From Holophaga sp. (GTDB lineage: Bacteria > Acidobacteriota > Holophagae > Holophagales > Holophagaceae), in NCBI GenBank assembly GCA_016715205.1, contig JADKBC010000001.1, positions 186,001 to 250,000 of the forward strand: a stretch of 64,000 nt of DNA, in the 5' to 3' direction. The translations under genes and the position numbers were made by a program. Position 1 is the first letter of the stretch; each line of letters starts with the position of its first letter. The notes beneath the pieces were generated by a model that made no database searches, was not told the DNA's origin, and saw only the letters and a program-made list of their open reading frames with translations. Shown here in pieces: positions 17,194-26,198 of this stretch.

Positions 17194-18825
17194 ATGACCA
17201 ACGCCATCTTCAATCTTCCCGATTCCTACAACGAACCTGTGGTTTCATACGCCCCCGGCACACCAGAGCGGGCGCGCCTGAAGGCCGAGCTGGACCGGCA
17301 ATACCACCAGGAGTTGGATATCCCGCTCATCATCGGCGGCAAGGAAATCCGCACCGGCAAGCTGCAAAAGGCTGTGTGCCCCCACGAGCATGGCCATGTG
17401 CTGGCCCGGTACCACGAGGCTGGGGAAGCCGAAATCAAGCTGGCCATCGCGGCCGCCCTGCACGCGAAGCGCGATTGGGAAGCCATGCCTTGGGAAGAGC
17501 GCGCCGCCATCTTCCACAAGATGGCCAGCCTGATCTCCGGCAAGTACCGCTATATCCTGAATGCAGCCACCATGCTCAACCAGTCGAAGAGCGCCTATCA
17601 GGCGGAAATCGATTCCACCTGCGAAACTGCGGACTTCTTTCGCTACAGCGCCAAGTTCATGGAGCAGATCTACCGGAACCAGCCCATTTCCAATCACCAC
17701 ACCTGGAACCGGGTGCACTACCGGGCGTTGGAAGGCTTTGTCTTCGCCGTAACGCCCTTCAACTTCACCGCCATCGCTGCCAACTTACCCACGGCGCCCG
17801 CCATCATGGGCAACACCGTGGTCTGGAAACCGGCGTCCACATCGATTTTGTCGAACTATTACCTGATGCAGCTCTACAGGGAAGCTGGCCTGCCCGATGG
17901 CGTCATCAACTTCGTACCATCGCGCGGGTCCGTGATTGGCAAGTTGGTGCTGGAGCATGAGAGCCTGGCGGGCCTGCATTTTACGGGCTCCACGGGCGTG
18001 TTCAATGCCATGTGGAAGACCGTGGGCGACAACCTGGATCGCTACCGCATCTACCCGCGCCTAGTGGGTGAGACCGGGGGTAAGGATTACATTTTCGTGC
18101 ACAATTCCGCCGAAATTCCGGAGGTGGCCACGGCGATCGTGCGGGCCGCCTTTGAATACCAGGGGCAGAAATGCTCAGCCTGTTCCAGGGTCTACGCGCC
18201 TGCTTCCAAATGGCCGGAACTGAAGGCGCTGCTGCTGGACCATCAGCGCCAGGTGCGGGTGGGTGATGTGCGGGATTTCCGTAACTTCATGAACGCCGTG
18301 ATCGACGAGAACAGCTTTGACGCCACCATGCGCTACATCGAATTGGGGCGCAGTTCTGATAAGGCTGAGATCATCGCGGGCGGCCAGGGCGATAAGTCCG
18401 TGGGGTATTTCATTGAACCCACGGTTATCGTCACCACCGATCCGCACTTCGTGACCATGGAAGAGGAGATCTTCGCGCCGGTGCTCACCATCTATGTCTA
18501 CGAAGATGACCAGCTGGAAGAAACGCTTCGGATTTTGGATCAGACATCCCCGTACGCGCTGACGGGTGCGGTGTTTGCACGGGATCGCTACGTCATCAAC
18601 CACCTGTCGGATGTGCTAGCCAATACCGCTGGCAACTTCTATATCAACGACAAGTGCACCGGCGCCATGGTGGGGCATCAGCCATTTGGCGGGGCTCGTG
18701 CGTCGGGCACCAATGACAAAGCGGGCAGCTTCCTCAACCTGATCCGCTGGACCTCGCCCCGCACCATCAAGGAATGCTTTGCGCCGCCCACTGGATTGGC
18801 CTACCCCTTCATGGGCGGGGCGTAA
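17194..18825 (+). CDS. L-glutamate gamma-semialdehyde (P5C) dehydrogenase, second copy, ALDH4A1 type
   Basis: The 543-residue enzyme is closer to the ALDH4A1-type P5C dehydrogenases than to the copy at 11785: it has the long N-terminal part with NEPVVSYAPGTPERARLK and the motif GFVFAVTPFNFTAIAANL. The catalytic cysteine is in GQKCSACSR (about C327), and GETGGKDYIFVH lies in the cofactor/glutamate region. The ATG at 17194 is chosen over an in-frame start inside tupA. It sits within a transport operon, 8 bp after tupA and 33 bp before modA. Its link to metal transport is unknown. Confidence 0.9.
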   Translation: MTNAIFNLPDSYNEPVVSYAPGTPERARLKAELDRQYHQELDIPLIIGGKEIRTGKLQKAVCPHEHGHVLARYHEAGEAEIKLAIAAALHAKRDWEAMPWEERAAIFHKMASLISGKYRYILNAATMLNQSKSAYQAEIDSTCETADFFRYSAKFMEQIYRNQPISNHHTWNRVHYRALEGFVFAVTPFNFTAIAANLPTAPAIMGNTVVWKPASTSILSNYYLMQLYREAGLPDGVINFVPSRGSVIGKLVLEHESLAGLHFTGSTGVFNAMWKTVGDNLDRYRIYPRLVGETGGKDYIFVHNSAEIPEVATAIVRAAFEYQGQKCSACSRVYAPASKWPELKALLLDHQRQVRVGDVRDFRNFMNAVIDENSFDATMRYIELGRSSDKAEIIAGGQGDKSVGYFIEPTVIVTTDPHFVTMEEEIFAPVLTIYVYEDDQLEETLRILDQTSPYALTGAVFARDRYVINHLSDVLANTAGNFYINDKCTGAMVGHQPFGGARASGTNDKAGSFLNLIRWTSPRTIKECFAPPTGLAYPFMGGA

Positions 18826-18857
18826 ACAGGTAGGCTACGGGAACACCGGAGGGTTTT

Positions 18858-19640
18858 GTGCGGCGTCTGCCAGTCGTGACATTTTTGCTGGGTTTGGGAA
18901 TGGCCATGGCCGTCTCCCTCAGAGCGCAAACAAACCTGAATGCGCTGTCCGTGGCGGCGGCAGGTGATCTTCGAGGTACTTTGGAAGAAGCGAAGGCCGC
19001 CTTCGAGGCCACGCATCCTGCCGTGAAAATCGAATTGACCTTTGGTGCGTCAGGCAGCCTGACGGCGCAAATCCAGCAGGGAGCTCCGTACGATCTGTTT
19101 CTCTCGGCCGATGTGGGCTTTCCGGAGCAGTTGCGGCAGGCGGGCTTGATCACGGCGGATGGACCCTTCCCCTATGCCAAGGGATATCTGACCCTTTGGT
19201 TGCGCCGGGAAATCGGGGTGGATCCCGCGGTCGCAGGGCTTCGGGTACTCCTGGATCCCCGCATCAAGCGGATCGCCGTGGCCAATCCCAAATTAGCGCC
19301 CTATGGCCGGGCGGCGGAAGGTGCCTTGGCCAACGTGGGGCTTTTGGAGTCGTTGAGGCCAAAGTTTGTGTTCGGGGAGAATATCGCCCAGGCAGCTCAG
19401 TTTCTCCAAACCGGCGCCTCCGAGGCAGGCCTCATTTCCCAGTCCCAGGCTCGTCACCCGGCACTGGAATCATCGGGTCTGGCTTGGAAAGTGCCGGAGG
19501 AAATCGCTCCGCCCCTCCGTCAGCATGGGGTGGTCCTTGCGCGGAGCCGGGTGCAAAACCTTGCCAAAGCCTTTCGCGATTTCCTCATCGGGTCAGAGGG
19601 TCAAGTCATTCTCGCCCGCCACGGGTTTGGCAAGCCCTGA
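18858..19640 (+). CDS. modA: Molybdate ABC transporter substrate-binding protein
   Basis: The 260-residue product starts at GTG 18858 behind GGAGG and has a signal peptide ending near LRAQT. The mature part has the ModA opening LSVAAAGDLRGTLEEAKAAFEATHP, then FGASGSLTAQIQQGAPYDLFLSAD and VANPKLAPYGRAAE, the conserved oxyanion-binding segments. ModA binds molybdate and often tungstate in the periplasm. The TGA stop overlaps the ATG of modB. Confidence 0.93.
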   Translation: MRRLPVVTFLLGLGMAMAVSLRAQTNLNALSVAAAGDLRGTLEEAKAAFEATHPAVKIELTFGASGSLTAQIQQGAPYDLFLSADVGFPEQLRQAGLITADGPFPYAKGYLTLWLRREIGVDPAVAGLRVLLDPRIKRIAVANPKLAPYGRAAEGALANVGLLESLRPKFVFGENIAQAAQFLQTGASEAGLISQSQARHPALESSGLAWKVPEEIAPPLRQHGVVLARSRVQNLAKAFRDFLIGSEGQVILARHGFGKP

Positions 19641-20305
19641 TGGATTGGGAGGCGGTGCGCCTCAGTTTGAAGCTGGCGTCGGCCTCGACACTGCTTCTGT
19701 TGCCCATCGGCCTAGCGTTGGCCTATCCCTTGGCCTTCGGGCGCTTTCGGGGAAAGGCGTTGCTGGAGGCCTTTACTAGCCTGCCCTTGATCCTTCCACC
19801 CACGGTGCTGGGGTTCTACTTGATCGTGGCCCTGGGGCCCCGAAGCCCCCTCGGCCACGCTTGGGAGAGCGTTATGGGATCGCCGTTGGTTTTCAGTTTC
19901 AGTGGGCTTCTCCTGGCTCAAGTCTTCACCAACTTGCCCTTTTTCCTGCAGCCAGTGGTGGCCTCCCTGGGCAGTGTGGATCGACGCCTCCTCGAGGTTG
20001 CCTCCACGCTGAATGCAGGTCGAACAGGCACCTACCTTCGGGTGGCATTGCCCCTGGCTTGGCGGGGGCTGCTATCGGGAATGATTCTGACCTTCGCGCA
20101 TGCCATCGGGGAGTTTGGAGTGGTGCTCATGGTGGGCGGCAACCTGCCGGGACGCACTCGCACGGCCTCCATCGCCCTGTACGACCAGGTGCAATCCTTC
20201 GACATGGCTGCAGCCAATCGCACTGCGCTTCTGCTTTTGGCCTTTGCGTTTACGGTGTTGGCCTGCACCGCCTGGCTCCGCGGGAAGGAGCGGGTATGGC
20301 GCTGA
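19640..20305 (+). CDS. modB: Molybdate ABC transporter permease
   Basis: The 221-residue inner-membrane permease begins at ATG 19640, overlapping the modA stop. Five to six transmembrane segments are visible. The EAA loop that docks onto the ATPase reads EVASTLNAGRTGTYLRVALPLAWRG, followed by ILTFAHAIGEFGVVLMVGGN, both typical of ModB. The modC start (20296) overlaps the modB end. Because modC is broken, ModB could be an orphan or could work with the TupC ATPase encoded downstream (inference). Confidence 0.92.
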   Translation: MDWEAVRLSLKLASASTLLLLPIGLALAYPLAFGRFRGKALLEAFTSLPLILPPTVLGFYLIVALGPRSPLGHAWESVMGSPLVFSFSGLLLAQVFTNLPFFLQPVVASLGSVDRRLLEVASTLNAGRTGTYLRVALPLAWRGLLSGMILTFAHAIGEFGVVLMVGGNLPGRTRTASIALYDQVQSFDMAAANRTALLLLAFAFTVLACTAWLRGKERVWR

Positions 20306-21377
20306 AATCAGATTTTCGTCGCGCCTTCCCAGGCGGGTTTCAAGTTGAAGCAGCCTTCGAGGTTGATCTGGATTGCTTCAGCATCACGGTGCTTTTCGGC
20401 GCGTCAGGATGTGGGAAAACCACCATCTTGCGGTGTGTAGCTGGCCTCGAAAAACCGGATTCGGGCTGTATTTCGGCCGATGGGGCCCCTTGGTTTCATG
20501 GCTCAACGGGGGTATTCATCCCGGCCCACCGGCGCCAGGTGGGGTATGTGTTCCAGGAGGCCGCCCTTTCCCCCATTTGGACGTGACGGGCAACATCGGG
20601 TTTGGAATACATGACGGCTCCCCGGAGCGCCAGGCCCGAATTCTGAACCGGGCATAACTCATGGGCCTAGAGGGACTCGAGCACCGGCGACCGGTGGAAC
20701 TTTCGGGTGGAGAGAAACAGCGGGTGGCCCTGGCGCGCGCGTTGGCACCTCGACCGCGATTATTGCTTCTGGATGAACCCTTCGCCTCCTTGGATCGCCC
20801 CGCGGCTGAGCAGCTTCGACATGGACTGCGGCACATGCTTCAGGCCATGGGGATGCCCGCCATCCTGGTGACCCACGATCGGGACGAGGCCCTTTCCCTT
20901 GGGGATCATCTCCTGCTCATGCGGGAGGGATGCATACGTCAGGGCGGGACGCCCGCCGAAGTCTTTGCGCGGCCCGATTCCCGGGAAGCAGCCGAACTCT
21001 TGGGCTTTGGTACCGTGGTCCGGACCCGTGTGGAAGGCCGTACCGAAGGGTTGTTGCGTTTGGGCGCAGGGTGCGCGGAGTTGTTCGCTCCCGATCCAGG
21101 TGGGAATTTTCAAGAGGCCTATGCCTGCATTCGCGGGGAAGGCGTGTCCCTGGAGCGCCATGGTGCGGGCGCGGTGACGCAGCGAAACCGCCTCGTGGGA
21201 AGGGTGACGGCGCTCCAACACCTGGGGGCCCTGGTCCGCGTCCATGTGGATTGTGGTTTCCCCCTGGAATCCCTGATCACCTCCTGGGCCTGCGAGGATC
21301 TTGCCCTGGCGGTGGGTGACCCGGTGCACGCCCTGGTCAAGGCCACGGCGGTGGTCGTCATTCCTATCGAGGCCTGA
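20296..21377 (+). pseudogene. modC: Molybdate transporter ATPase modC, frameshift plus nonsense codon
   Basis: From ATG 20296 the reading frame gives ModC with a Walker A, FGASGCGKTT, and VGYVFQEAAL. At 20567-20574 one T is missing from the expected CTTTTCCCCC, so translation ends at 20586. The correct continuation (PHLDVTGNIGFGI) is in the next frame. In that frame TAA at 20655-20657 interrupts RILNRA-stop-LMGLEGLEHRRP, probably from CAA. After it, LSGGEKQRVALARAL, the Walker B LLLLDEP, VTHDRDEAL and a TOBE-like C-terminus are intact. Two separate lesions make genuine inactivation more likely than a single sequencing error. Confidence 0.88.
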
Positions 21378-21378
21378 T

Positions 21379-22077
21379 ATGGAATTGATCTGGGAAGGCA
21401 TTAAAGAGTCCTTGAGGTTGTTGTTCACCCTCGACCGTGAGGTGCTGAGCATCACACTGCTATCCCTGGCTCTTTCAGGGTTGGCCACCCTGATCAGTTT
21501 GGTTCTGGGCGTATCGGCGGGGGTGGCGCTGGCCCTCAACCGCTTTCCCGGCAAGGGCCTGGTCATCAGTCTGGTCAACACAGGCATGGGGCTGCCGCCG
21601 GTGGTGGTGGGGTTGTTCATCACCATCCTGCTATGGCGCAATGGGCCTTTGGGCGTGTTCCACCTGCTCTACACCCCTATGGCCATCGTGATCGCCCAGG
21701 CGGTCATCGCCACACCGATTATTGCGGGGCTTAGCCTTGCGGCGATCCAGCAGTTGCCCAAAGATTTGCGTCTGCAGATCCTGACCCTCGGCGCCACGCG
21801 CACCCAGATGGTGTGGATGCTCATCAAGGAGGCTCGCTTGCCCCTGCTCGCCGCCATCATGGCGGGCTTTGGCGGGGTCATCTCCGAAGTGGGTGCCTCC
21901 ATCATGGTGGGCGGCAACATCAAGGGCTCCACACGTGTGCTGACCACGGCCACGGTGATGGAGACCAGCAAGGGCAACTTCGATGTGGCCATCGCCCTGA
22001 GTGTGATTTTGCTGGTGGTGGCTTTTGCGGTGAACGCGGCTCTCACCCACATCCAACAGCGCAGGCGGCCGCGATGA
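21379..22077 (+). CDS. tupB: Tungstate ABC transporter permease
   Basis: The 232-residue permease has about five or six transmembrane helices and the TupB hallmarks GMGLPPVVVGLFITILLWRNGPLG and GGVISEVGASIMVGGNIKGS. It starts one base after the modC stop, with GAGG upstream. It forms the membrane channel for tungstate with TupC. The next gene overlaps it by 4 bp. Its partner TupA is encoded 4.2 kb upstream, so the tup operon appears split by the intervening genes. Confidence 0.9.
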   Translation: MELIWEGIKESLRLLFTLDREVLSITLLSLALSGLATLISLVLGVSAGVALALNRFPGKGLVISLVNTGMGLPPVVVGLFITILLWRNGPLGVFHLLYTPMAIVIAQAVIATPIIAGLSLAAIQQLPKDLRLQILTLGATRTQMVWMLIKEARLPLLAAIMAGFGGVISEVGASIMVGGNIKGSTRVLTTATVMETSKGNFDVAIALSVILLVVAFAVNAALTHIQQRRRPR

Positions 22078-23165
22078 AGCCACTTGGGTCCGTCCTGCTT
22101 GAGGCGCACGACCTCCAGGTGCATCGTGGCGAGGTGCAGGCCTTGACGCTTCCGCATCTCGAATTGCGCACCGGAGAAATCCTGGGTCTCATCGGCCCCA
22201 ACGGTGCCGGTAAATCCACATTGCTGCTTTGCCTCGCCGGGCTGCTCAGGCCTTCCTCGGGACACCTTGCCTTCGAAGGCTCAGTGTTGGCAACCTCCCG
22301 AGATCTGGCAGCCTATCGCCGACGGGTGACCCTGGTGTTTCAGGAGCCGCTGTTGCTGGATACTTCGGTGGCAGAAAATATCGGAGTCGGGCTGCGCCTA
22401 CGCGGGATTGAGGCTGGGGTACGAGCTCGTCGCACCCTGGAAAGCGCCCAGCGCTTTGGCATCGAGCACCTGTTGGCCCGGTCAGCCCGGGAACTGTCCG
22501 GGGGGGAGGCCCAGCGCACCAGTCTGGCAAGGGCCTGTTCGCTCAGGCCCCAGGTTCTGCTGCTGGACGAACCCTTCTCCTCCTTGGACCCCCCCACCCG
22601 GGAGGCCCTGGTCCAGGACCTGGGAAAAGTGCTACGCGAAACGAACTGCACGGCGGTACTGGCCACCCATGATCTGCTGGAGGCGGTTCACCTGGCGGAT
22701 ACGCTTGCGGTGCTGCAGCAGGGACAGGTGGTGCAATGCGGCCCCGCCAATGACGTGGTCAACCATCCGGTGGATGAATTCGTGGCGACCTTTGTCGGCA
22801 TGGAAACCCTCTTGGGGGGGCAGGTGCGGGAATGCACGGCAGGTACATTCACCCTGGCGGTGGGAGATCGGGAAATTGTGGGCACGGGCGTGGTGGAGGT
22901 TGGGCAGGAGGTGACCATCGGTGTGCGCCCTGAAAATGTCACCCTTTCCCTGCACCCAGAAGGGGAAACCAGTGCGCGAAACGCCTTTGCGGCACGGGTG
23001 ACCCGGATCACATCCCGGGGTCCGTTCTTCAAGGTGGAATTGGATTGCGGATTCTTTCTTTCCGCCTACGTGACCGCCCGTTCGCGAGAAGAGCTGGGCC
23101 TTGGCGAGGGTCGTGAGGTGTTTGCGTCCTTCAAGGCCACGGCGGTGCACCTCATCCGGAAGTAG
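22074..23165 (+). CDS. tupC: Tungstate ABC transporter ATPase
   Basis: The 363-residue ATPase has Walker A GPNGAGKST, signature ELSGGEAQRTSLARA, Walker B VLLLDEPFSS and switch ATHDLLEA. The last 110 residues form a TOBE-like regulatory domain that may bind oxyanion. It overlaps tupB by ATGA. As the only complete oxyanion ATPase in this locus, it may also power ModAB now that modC is broken (inference). It is the last gene before the ModE-box-like site and the AOR operon. Confidence 0.9.
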   Translation: MKPLGSVLLEAHDLQVHRGEVQALTLPHLELRTGEILGLIGPNGAGKSTLLLCLAGLLRPSSGHLAFEGSVLATSRDLAAYRRRVTLVFQEPLLLDTSVAENIGVGLRLRGIEAGVRARRTLESAQRFGIEHLLARSARELSGGEAQRTSLARACSLRPQVLLLDEPFSSLDPPTREALVQDLGKVLRETNCTAVLATHDLLEAVHLADTLAVLQQGQVVQCGPANDVVNHPVDEFVATFVGMETLLGGQVRECTAGTFTLAVGDREIVGTGVVEVGQEVTIGVRPENVTLSLHPEGETSARNAFAARVTRITSRGPFFKVELDCGFFLSAYVTARSREELGLGEGREVFASFKATAVHLIRK

Positions 23166-23188
23166 CTGTGAATACGGTGAGTTCAAGA

Positions 23189-23213
23189 GCGATAGTTCTG
23201 TCTGTATATTGCG
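23189..23213. promoter_or_regulatory. ModE-box-like inverted repeat upstream of the tungsten-enzyme operon
   Basis: The site begins GCGATAGTT and ends TATATTGCG, with CG dinucleotides 22 bases apart. The 9-mer and the spacing are shared with the site at 15413-15437, read on the opposite strand. It lies about 110 bp upstream of the ferredoxin start codon, in an otherwise non-coding gap. Confidence 0.55.
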
Positions 23214-23321
23214 CTTTTTCAGGCATTTGTCTTTCCTGGGCCGGGTGCTACCTTACCCATGATGAGCGGCCGTACGGCACGGCCCGGGTCCGTTGACCCC
23301 AGCGATGGGAGGCACCTGAGC

Positions 23322-23747
23322 ATGCGACAGCTAAGGATTGATCTGAGCAAGTGCGATGCAGGTCGGGCGACCTGTCAGCACGAATGCGAATCCTCCTGCG
23401 CCGAAAAGGTTTTCAAGCTGAATGACCCGGCCATGGCGGCCCTGCATATCCGCGAATTGGCGGATGGCAGCGGTCAGGCCGTGCTTTGCGATCAGTGTGG
23501 CGATTGTGTGGTGGTTTGCCCCACCGAGGCCCTGTCGCGCAACAAACTGGGTGTGGTGGTCATCGACAAGAAGGTCTGTGTGGGCTGCTACATGTGCATG
23601 GGTTTCTGTGAAAAGGAAATCTTCGAGCGCAACCCCCAGTGGACGGAACCCTACAAGTGCATCTCCTGCGGCATCTGCGTGAAGGCCTGCCCCCATGCAG
23701 CGTTGGAAATGGTGGATGTCCCGCAACCGCCCTACCGGATTCTGTGA
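23322..23747 (+). CDS. 4Fe-4S ferredoxin-like electron-transfer subunit of the AOR
   Basis: The 141-residue protein has CDQCGDCVVVCP, CVGCYMCMGFC and CISCGICVKACP, plus four cysteines in its first 30 residues, enough for three or four 4Fe-4S clusters. It lies 15 bp before the tungsten aldehyde oxidoreductase gene. It resembles the small Fe-S subunit (AorA type) of multi-subunit bacterial AORs, recalled from the family. The start at 23322 is the first ATG giving the cysteine-rich N-terminus; GGGAGG is 9 bases upstream. It probably passes electrons between AOR and ferredoxin or another acceptor. Confidence 0.85.
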   Translation: MRQLRIDLSKCDAGRATCQHECESSCAEKVFKLNDPAMAALHIRELADGSGQAVLCDQCGDCVVVCPTEALSRNKLGVVVIDKKVCVGCYMCMGFCEKEIFERNPQWTEPYKCISCGICVKACPHAALEMVDVPQPPYRIL

Positions 23748-23762
23748 GCCAAGGAGCGTGAC

Positions 23763-25988
23763 ATGAGCCAGTTCGTATTTGATCCCACCAAGGTCATGGA
23801 TATCGATTTCACCCAGCGCACCCAGTACCTCGAAGGTCTGGAAGCCATCAAAGCTGCCCACAAGGTGTTGAAGGAAATCGCCTTCACGCCGAGCCTGCCG
23901 GATAAGGGCTACACCAACCGCACCCTCTACGTGAACGTGGGCACCCTGGAAGTAAAGGAAAAGCCGGTCACGCAGCAGATGAAGGATGTCTTCATCGGGG
24001 GCCGTGGCTTTGGGCTCTGGCATCTCTGGAATGCGGTCAAGCCCACCACCCGCTGGAATGATCCTGAAAACGAAATCATCATCAGCCCTGGCCCCGTGGC
24101 GGGCATCACCCAGTACGCGGGCACAGGGAAATCACTGGTGGTGAGCCTTTCACCCCAAACGGATATTCCCATCGATTCCAACGTGGGCGGCTATTTTGGC
24201 CCGCTGCTCAAATTCAGCGGCTTCGACGCACTGGAAATTCAGGGCAAATCCGACCGTGATCTCATCGTGTTCATCGACGGACAAAAGGGCATCATCCGAA
24301 TCGAAGAAGCGCCGGAAGAGCCCGTGGATAGCCACGTATTGGCCGAAGTGCTCACGCACATGTACGCCGAAAATGAAGCTGACCGTGTGAATATTTCCGT
24401 GGTGTGCACCGGTGCCGCCGCCGAGCATAGCCTCATCGGCATGCTCAATTTCTCATGGTGGGATCTGCGCCGTGGCTGCATCCGCCTGAAGCAGGCCGGG
24501 CGTGGCGGCATCGGCACCGTGTTCCGCAACAAGCGCATTCGCGCGCTGGTTTGCCGCGGCCCGCAGGTGAAGGGTGACCTGAACCACGTGGCGGATTACG
24601 AAACCATCGCCAAGACTGGCGTGAAGTACCACAAGGAAATCCGCGAGAACGATCCCCACCAGTGCATGATGCGGCGCAACGGTACCGCTCACATCGTCGA
24701 GATCATGGACGCGTACGACCTCCTGCCCACCCATAATTTCCAGTACGGGTCGCATCCCGATACCCACAAGATCGATTCCCAGTATTGGCAGAGCCGATGC
24801 ACGCAGCAGACCGTGGACGGCTGCTGGTACGGCTGCTCCATGGCCTGCGCCAAGGGCGCCGATGGTCTAGAGGTCAAGACTGGCCCCTACAAGGGCCACA
24901 CGGTCACCGTGGATGGGCCCGAATACGAAAATGCGGCAGGGCTGGGCTCCAACTGCGGCGTGTTTGATCCCGACTACCTCCTCGAATTGAACTTCTACTG
25001 CGACACCTACGGCATCTGCACCATCACGTACGGCACCCTTACGGCCTTCGTCATGGAGTGCTACCAGCGCGGCATCCTGAACAAGGAACGCACCGGCGGT
25101 CTCGAAATGAATTGGGGGAATGCCGAAGCTGATCTGGAGATGATGCACCAGATGGCCCGAGGCGAAGGTTTTGGCCTTATCGCCGGCCAGGGTGTGAAGA
25201 AGATGAAAGAGCATTTCATCAAGCACGGTTGGGGCGACCCGCAGCTGATCAACGACATTGGCATGGAGAACAAGGGCCTGGAATACAGCCAGTACATGTC
25301 CAAGGAAAGCCTGGCCCAACAGGGTGGTTACGCGCTCACCAACAAAGGGCCGCAGCACGACGAGGCCTGGCTGATCTTCATGGACATGGTGAACAAACAG
25401 ATCCCCACCTTCGAAGACAAGGCCGAAGCGCTGTACTACTTCCCCCTTTTCCGGACGTGGTTTGGCCTCAATGGCTTCTGCAAGCTGCCCTGGAATGATG
25501 TGGTGCCTTCGGATAACGCCAAACAGCCCGAGGCTCACAAGATCCCTGAGCACGTGCAGAACTACGTGGACATCTTCAGCGCCACCACGGGCATCAAGAT
25601 CGACAAGGATGAGCTGATCGTTCAGTCAGCGCGGGTGTACAACTTCCAGCGCATCTTCAATATCCGCATGGGCAAGGGACTCCGCAAGGATGACCATGCG
25701 CCCTTCCGGGCCCTGGGCCCGGTGACCACCGAAGAATACCTTTCCCGCCAGGAGCGGTACGACAAACAGATTGCGGATGAAATGGGCCTCGATCCCACCG
25801 CCATGAGCCTGGAAGAAAAAATGGCCGCGCACCGGAAATGGCGCCAAGGTCGCTACGAGCAGTTGACCGATGCCGTCTACAAGCGTCGCGGCTGGACTCC
25901 CAATGGCGTGCCCACCCTGGAACGCCTCAAGGAACTGGGATTGGATGTCTTCCCCGAAGTGGTGGACGTGGTCAAGCTTCACCTGTAG
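23763..25988 (+). CDS. Tungsten-type aldehyde:ferredoxin oxidoreductase family enzyme
   Basis: The 741-residue protein matches the AFOR N-terminal domain (about 55-270, starting NRTLYVNVGTLEVKE and GGRGFGLWHLWNAV) and the C-terminal domain. Cysteines C354, C358 and C362 (GCWYGCSMAC) with C573 (GLNGFCKLP) are candidates for the 4Fe-4S cluster beside the bis-tungstopterin. The first gap is three residues, where Pyrococcus AOR has two. The protein is longer than the usual 600-620, with extra residues at the N-terminus. AORs oxidise aldehydes to acids; some relatives act on other substrates, so substrate is uncertain. Neighbouring tup genes support tungsten. Confidence 0.88.
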   Translation: MSQFVFDPTKVMDIDFTQRTQYLEGLEAIKAAHKVLKEIAFTPSLPDKGYTNRTLYVNVGTLEVKEKPVTQQMKDVFIGGRGFGLWHLWNAVKPTTRWNDPENEIIISPGPVAGITQYAGTGKSLVVSLSPQTDIPIDSNVGGYFGPLLKFSGFDALEIQGKSDRDLIVFIDGQKGIIRIEEAPEEPVDSHVLAEVLTHMYAENEADRVNISVVCTGAAAEHSLIGMLNFSWWDLRRGCIRLKQAGRGGIGTVFRNKRIRALVCRGPQVKGDLNHVADYETIAKTGVKYHKEIRENDPHQCMMRRNGTAHIVEIMDAYDLLPTHNFQYGSHPDTHKIDSQYWQSRCTQQTVDGCWYGCSMACAKGADGLEVKTGPYKGHTVTVDGPEYENAAGLGSNCGVFDPDYLLELNFYCDTYGICTITYGTLTAFVMECYQRGILNKERTGGLEMNWGNAEADLEMMHQMARGEGFGLIAGQGVKKMKEHFIKHGWGDPQLINDIGMENKGLEYSQYMSKESLAQQGGYALTNKGPQHDEAWLIFMDMVNKQIPTFEDKAEALYYFPLFRTWFGLNGFCKLPWNDVVPSDNAKQPEAHKIPEHVQNYVDIFSATTGIKIDKDELIVQSARVYNFQRIFNIRMGKGLRKDDHAPFRALGPVTTEEYLSRQERYDKQIADEMGLDPTAMSLEEKMAAHRKWRQGRYEQLTDAVYKRRGWTPNGVPTLERLKELGLDVFPEVVDVVKLHL

Positions 25989-25999
25989 ATGGGAGACGC

Positions 26000-26197
26000 A
26001 TGATCCATGTGAATGGCGATGCCATGGAATGGAAGGAGGGCCTGACGGTGCGCGAGGTGCTCGTCAGGCGCAACTTCCGTTTTCCCCTGCTCATCATCAC
26101 GGTGGATGGTGAACTGGTGCAGCCCAAGGCCTATGAAACCACGACCATTCCCGACGCAGCGGATGTGCAGGTGGTGCACATGATGAGTGGCGGCTGA
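26000..26197 (+). CDS. ThiS/MoaD-like small sulfur-carrier protein
   Basis: The 65-residue protein has a ubiquitin-like fold and ends in Gly-Gly (VVHMMSGG), the C-terminus that is adenylated and thiocarboxylated in ThiS and MoaD. It starts 11 bp after the AOR stop with GGGAG in front, so it is part of that operon. MoaD-like genes are known beside bacterial AOR genes, where they are thought to help make the tungsten cofactor. A role in thiazole synthesis is less likely here, since no thi genes are nearby. Its stop is one base from the stop of the convergent response regulator. Confidence 0.85.
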   Translation: MIHVNGDAMEWKEGLTVREVLVRRNFRFPLLIITVDGELVQPKAYETTTIPDAADVQVVHMMSGG

Positions 26198-26198
26198 A

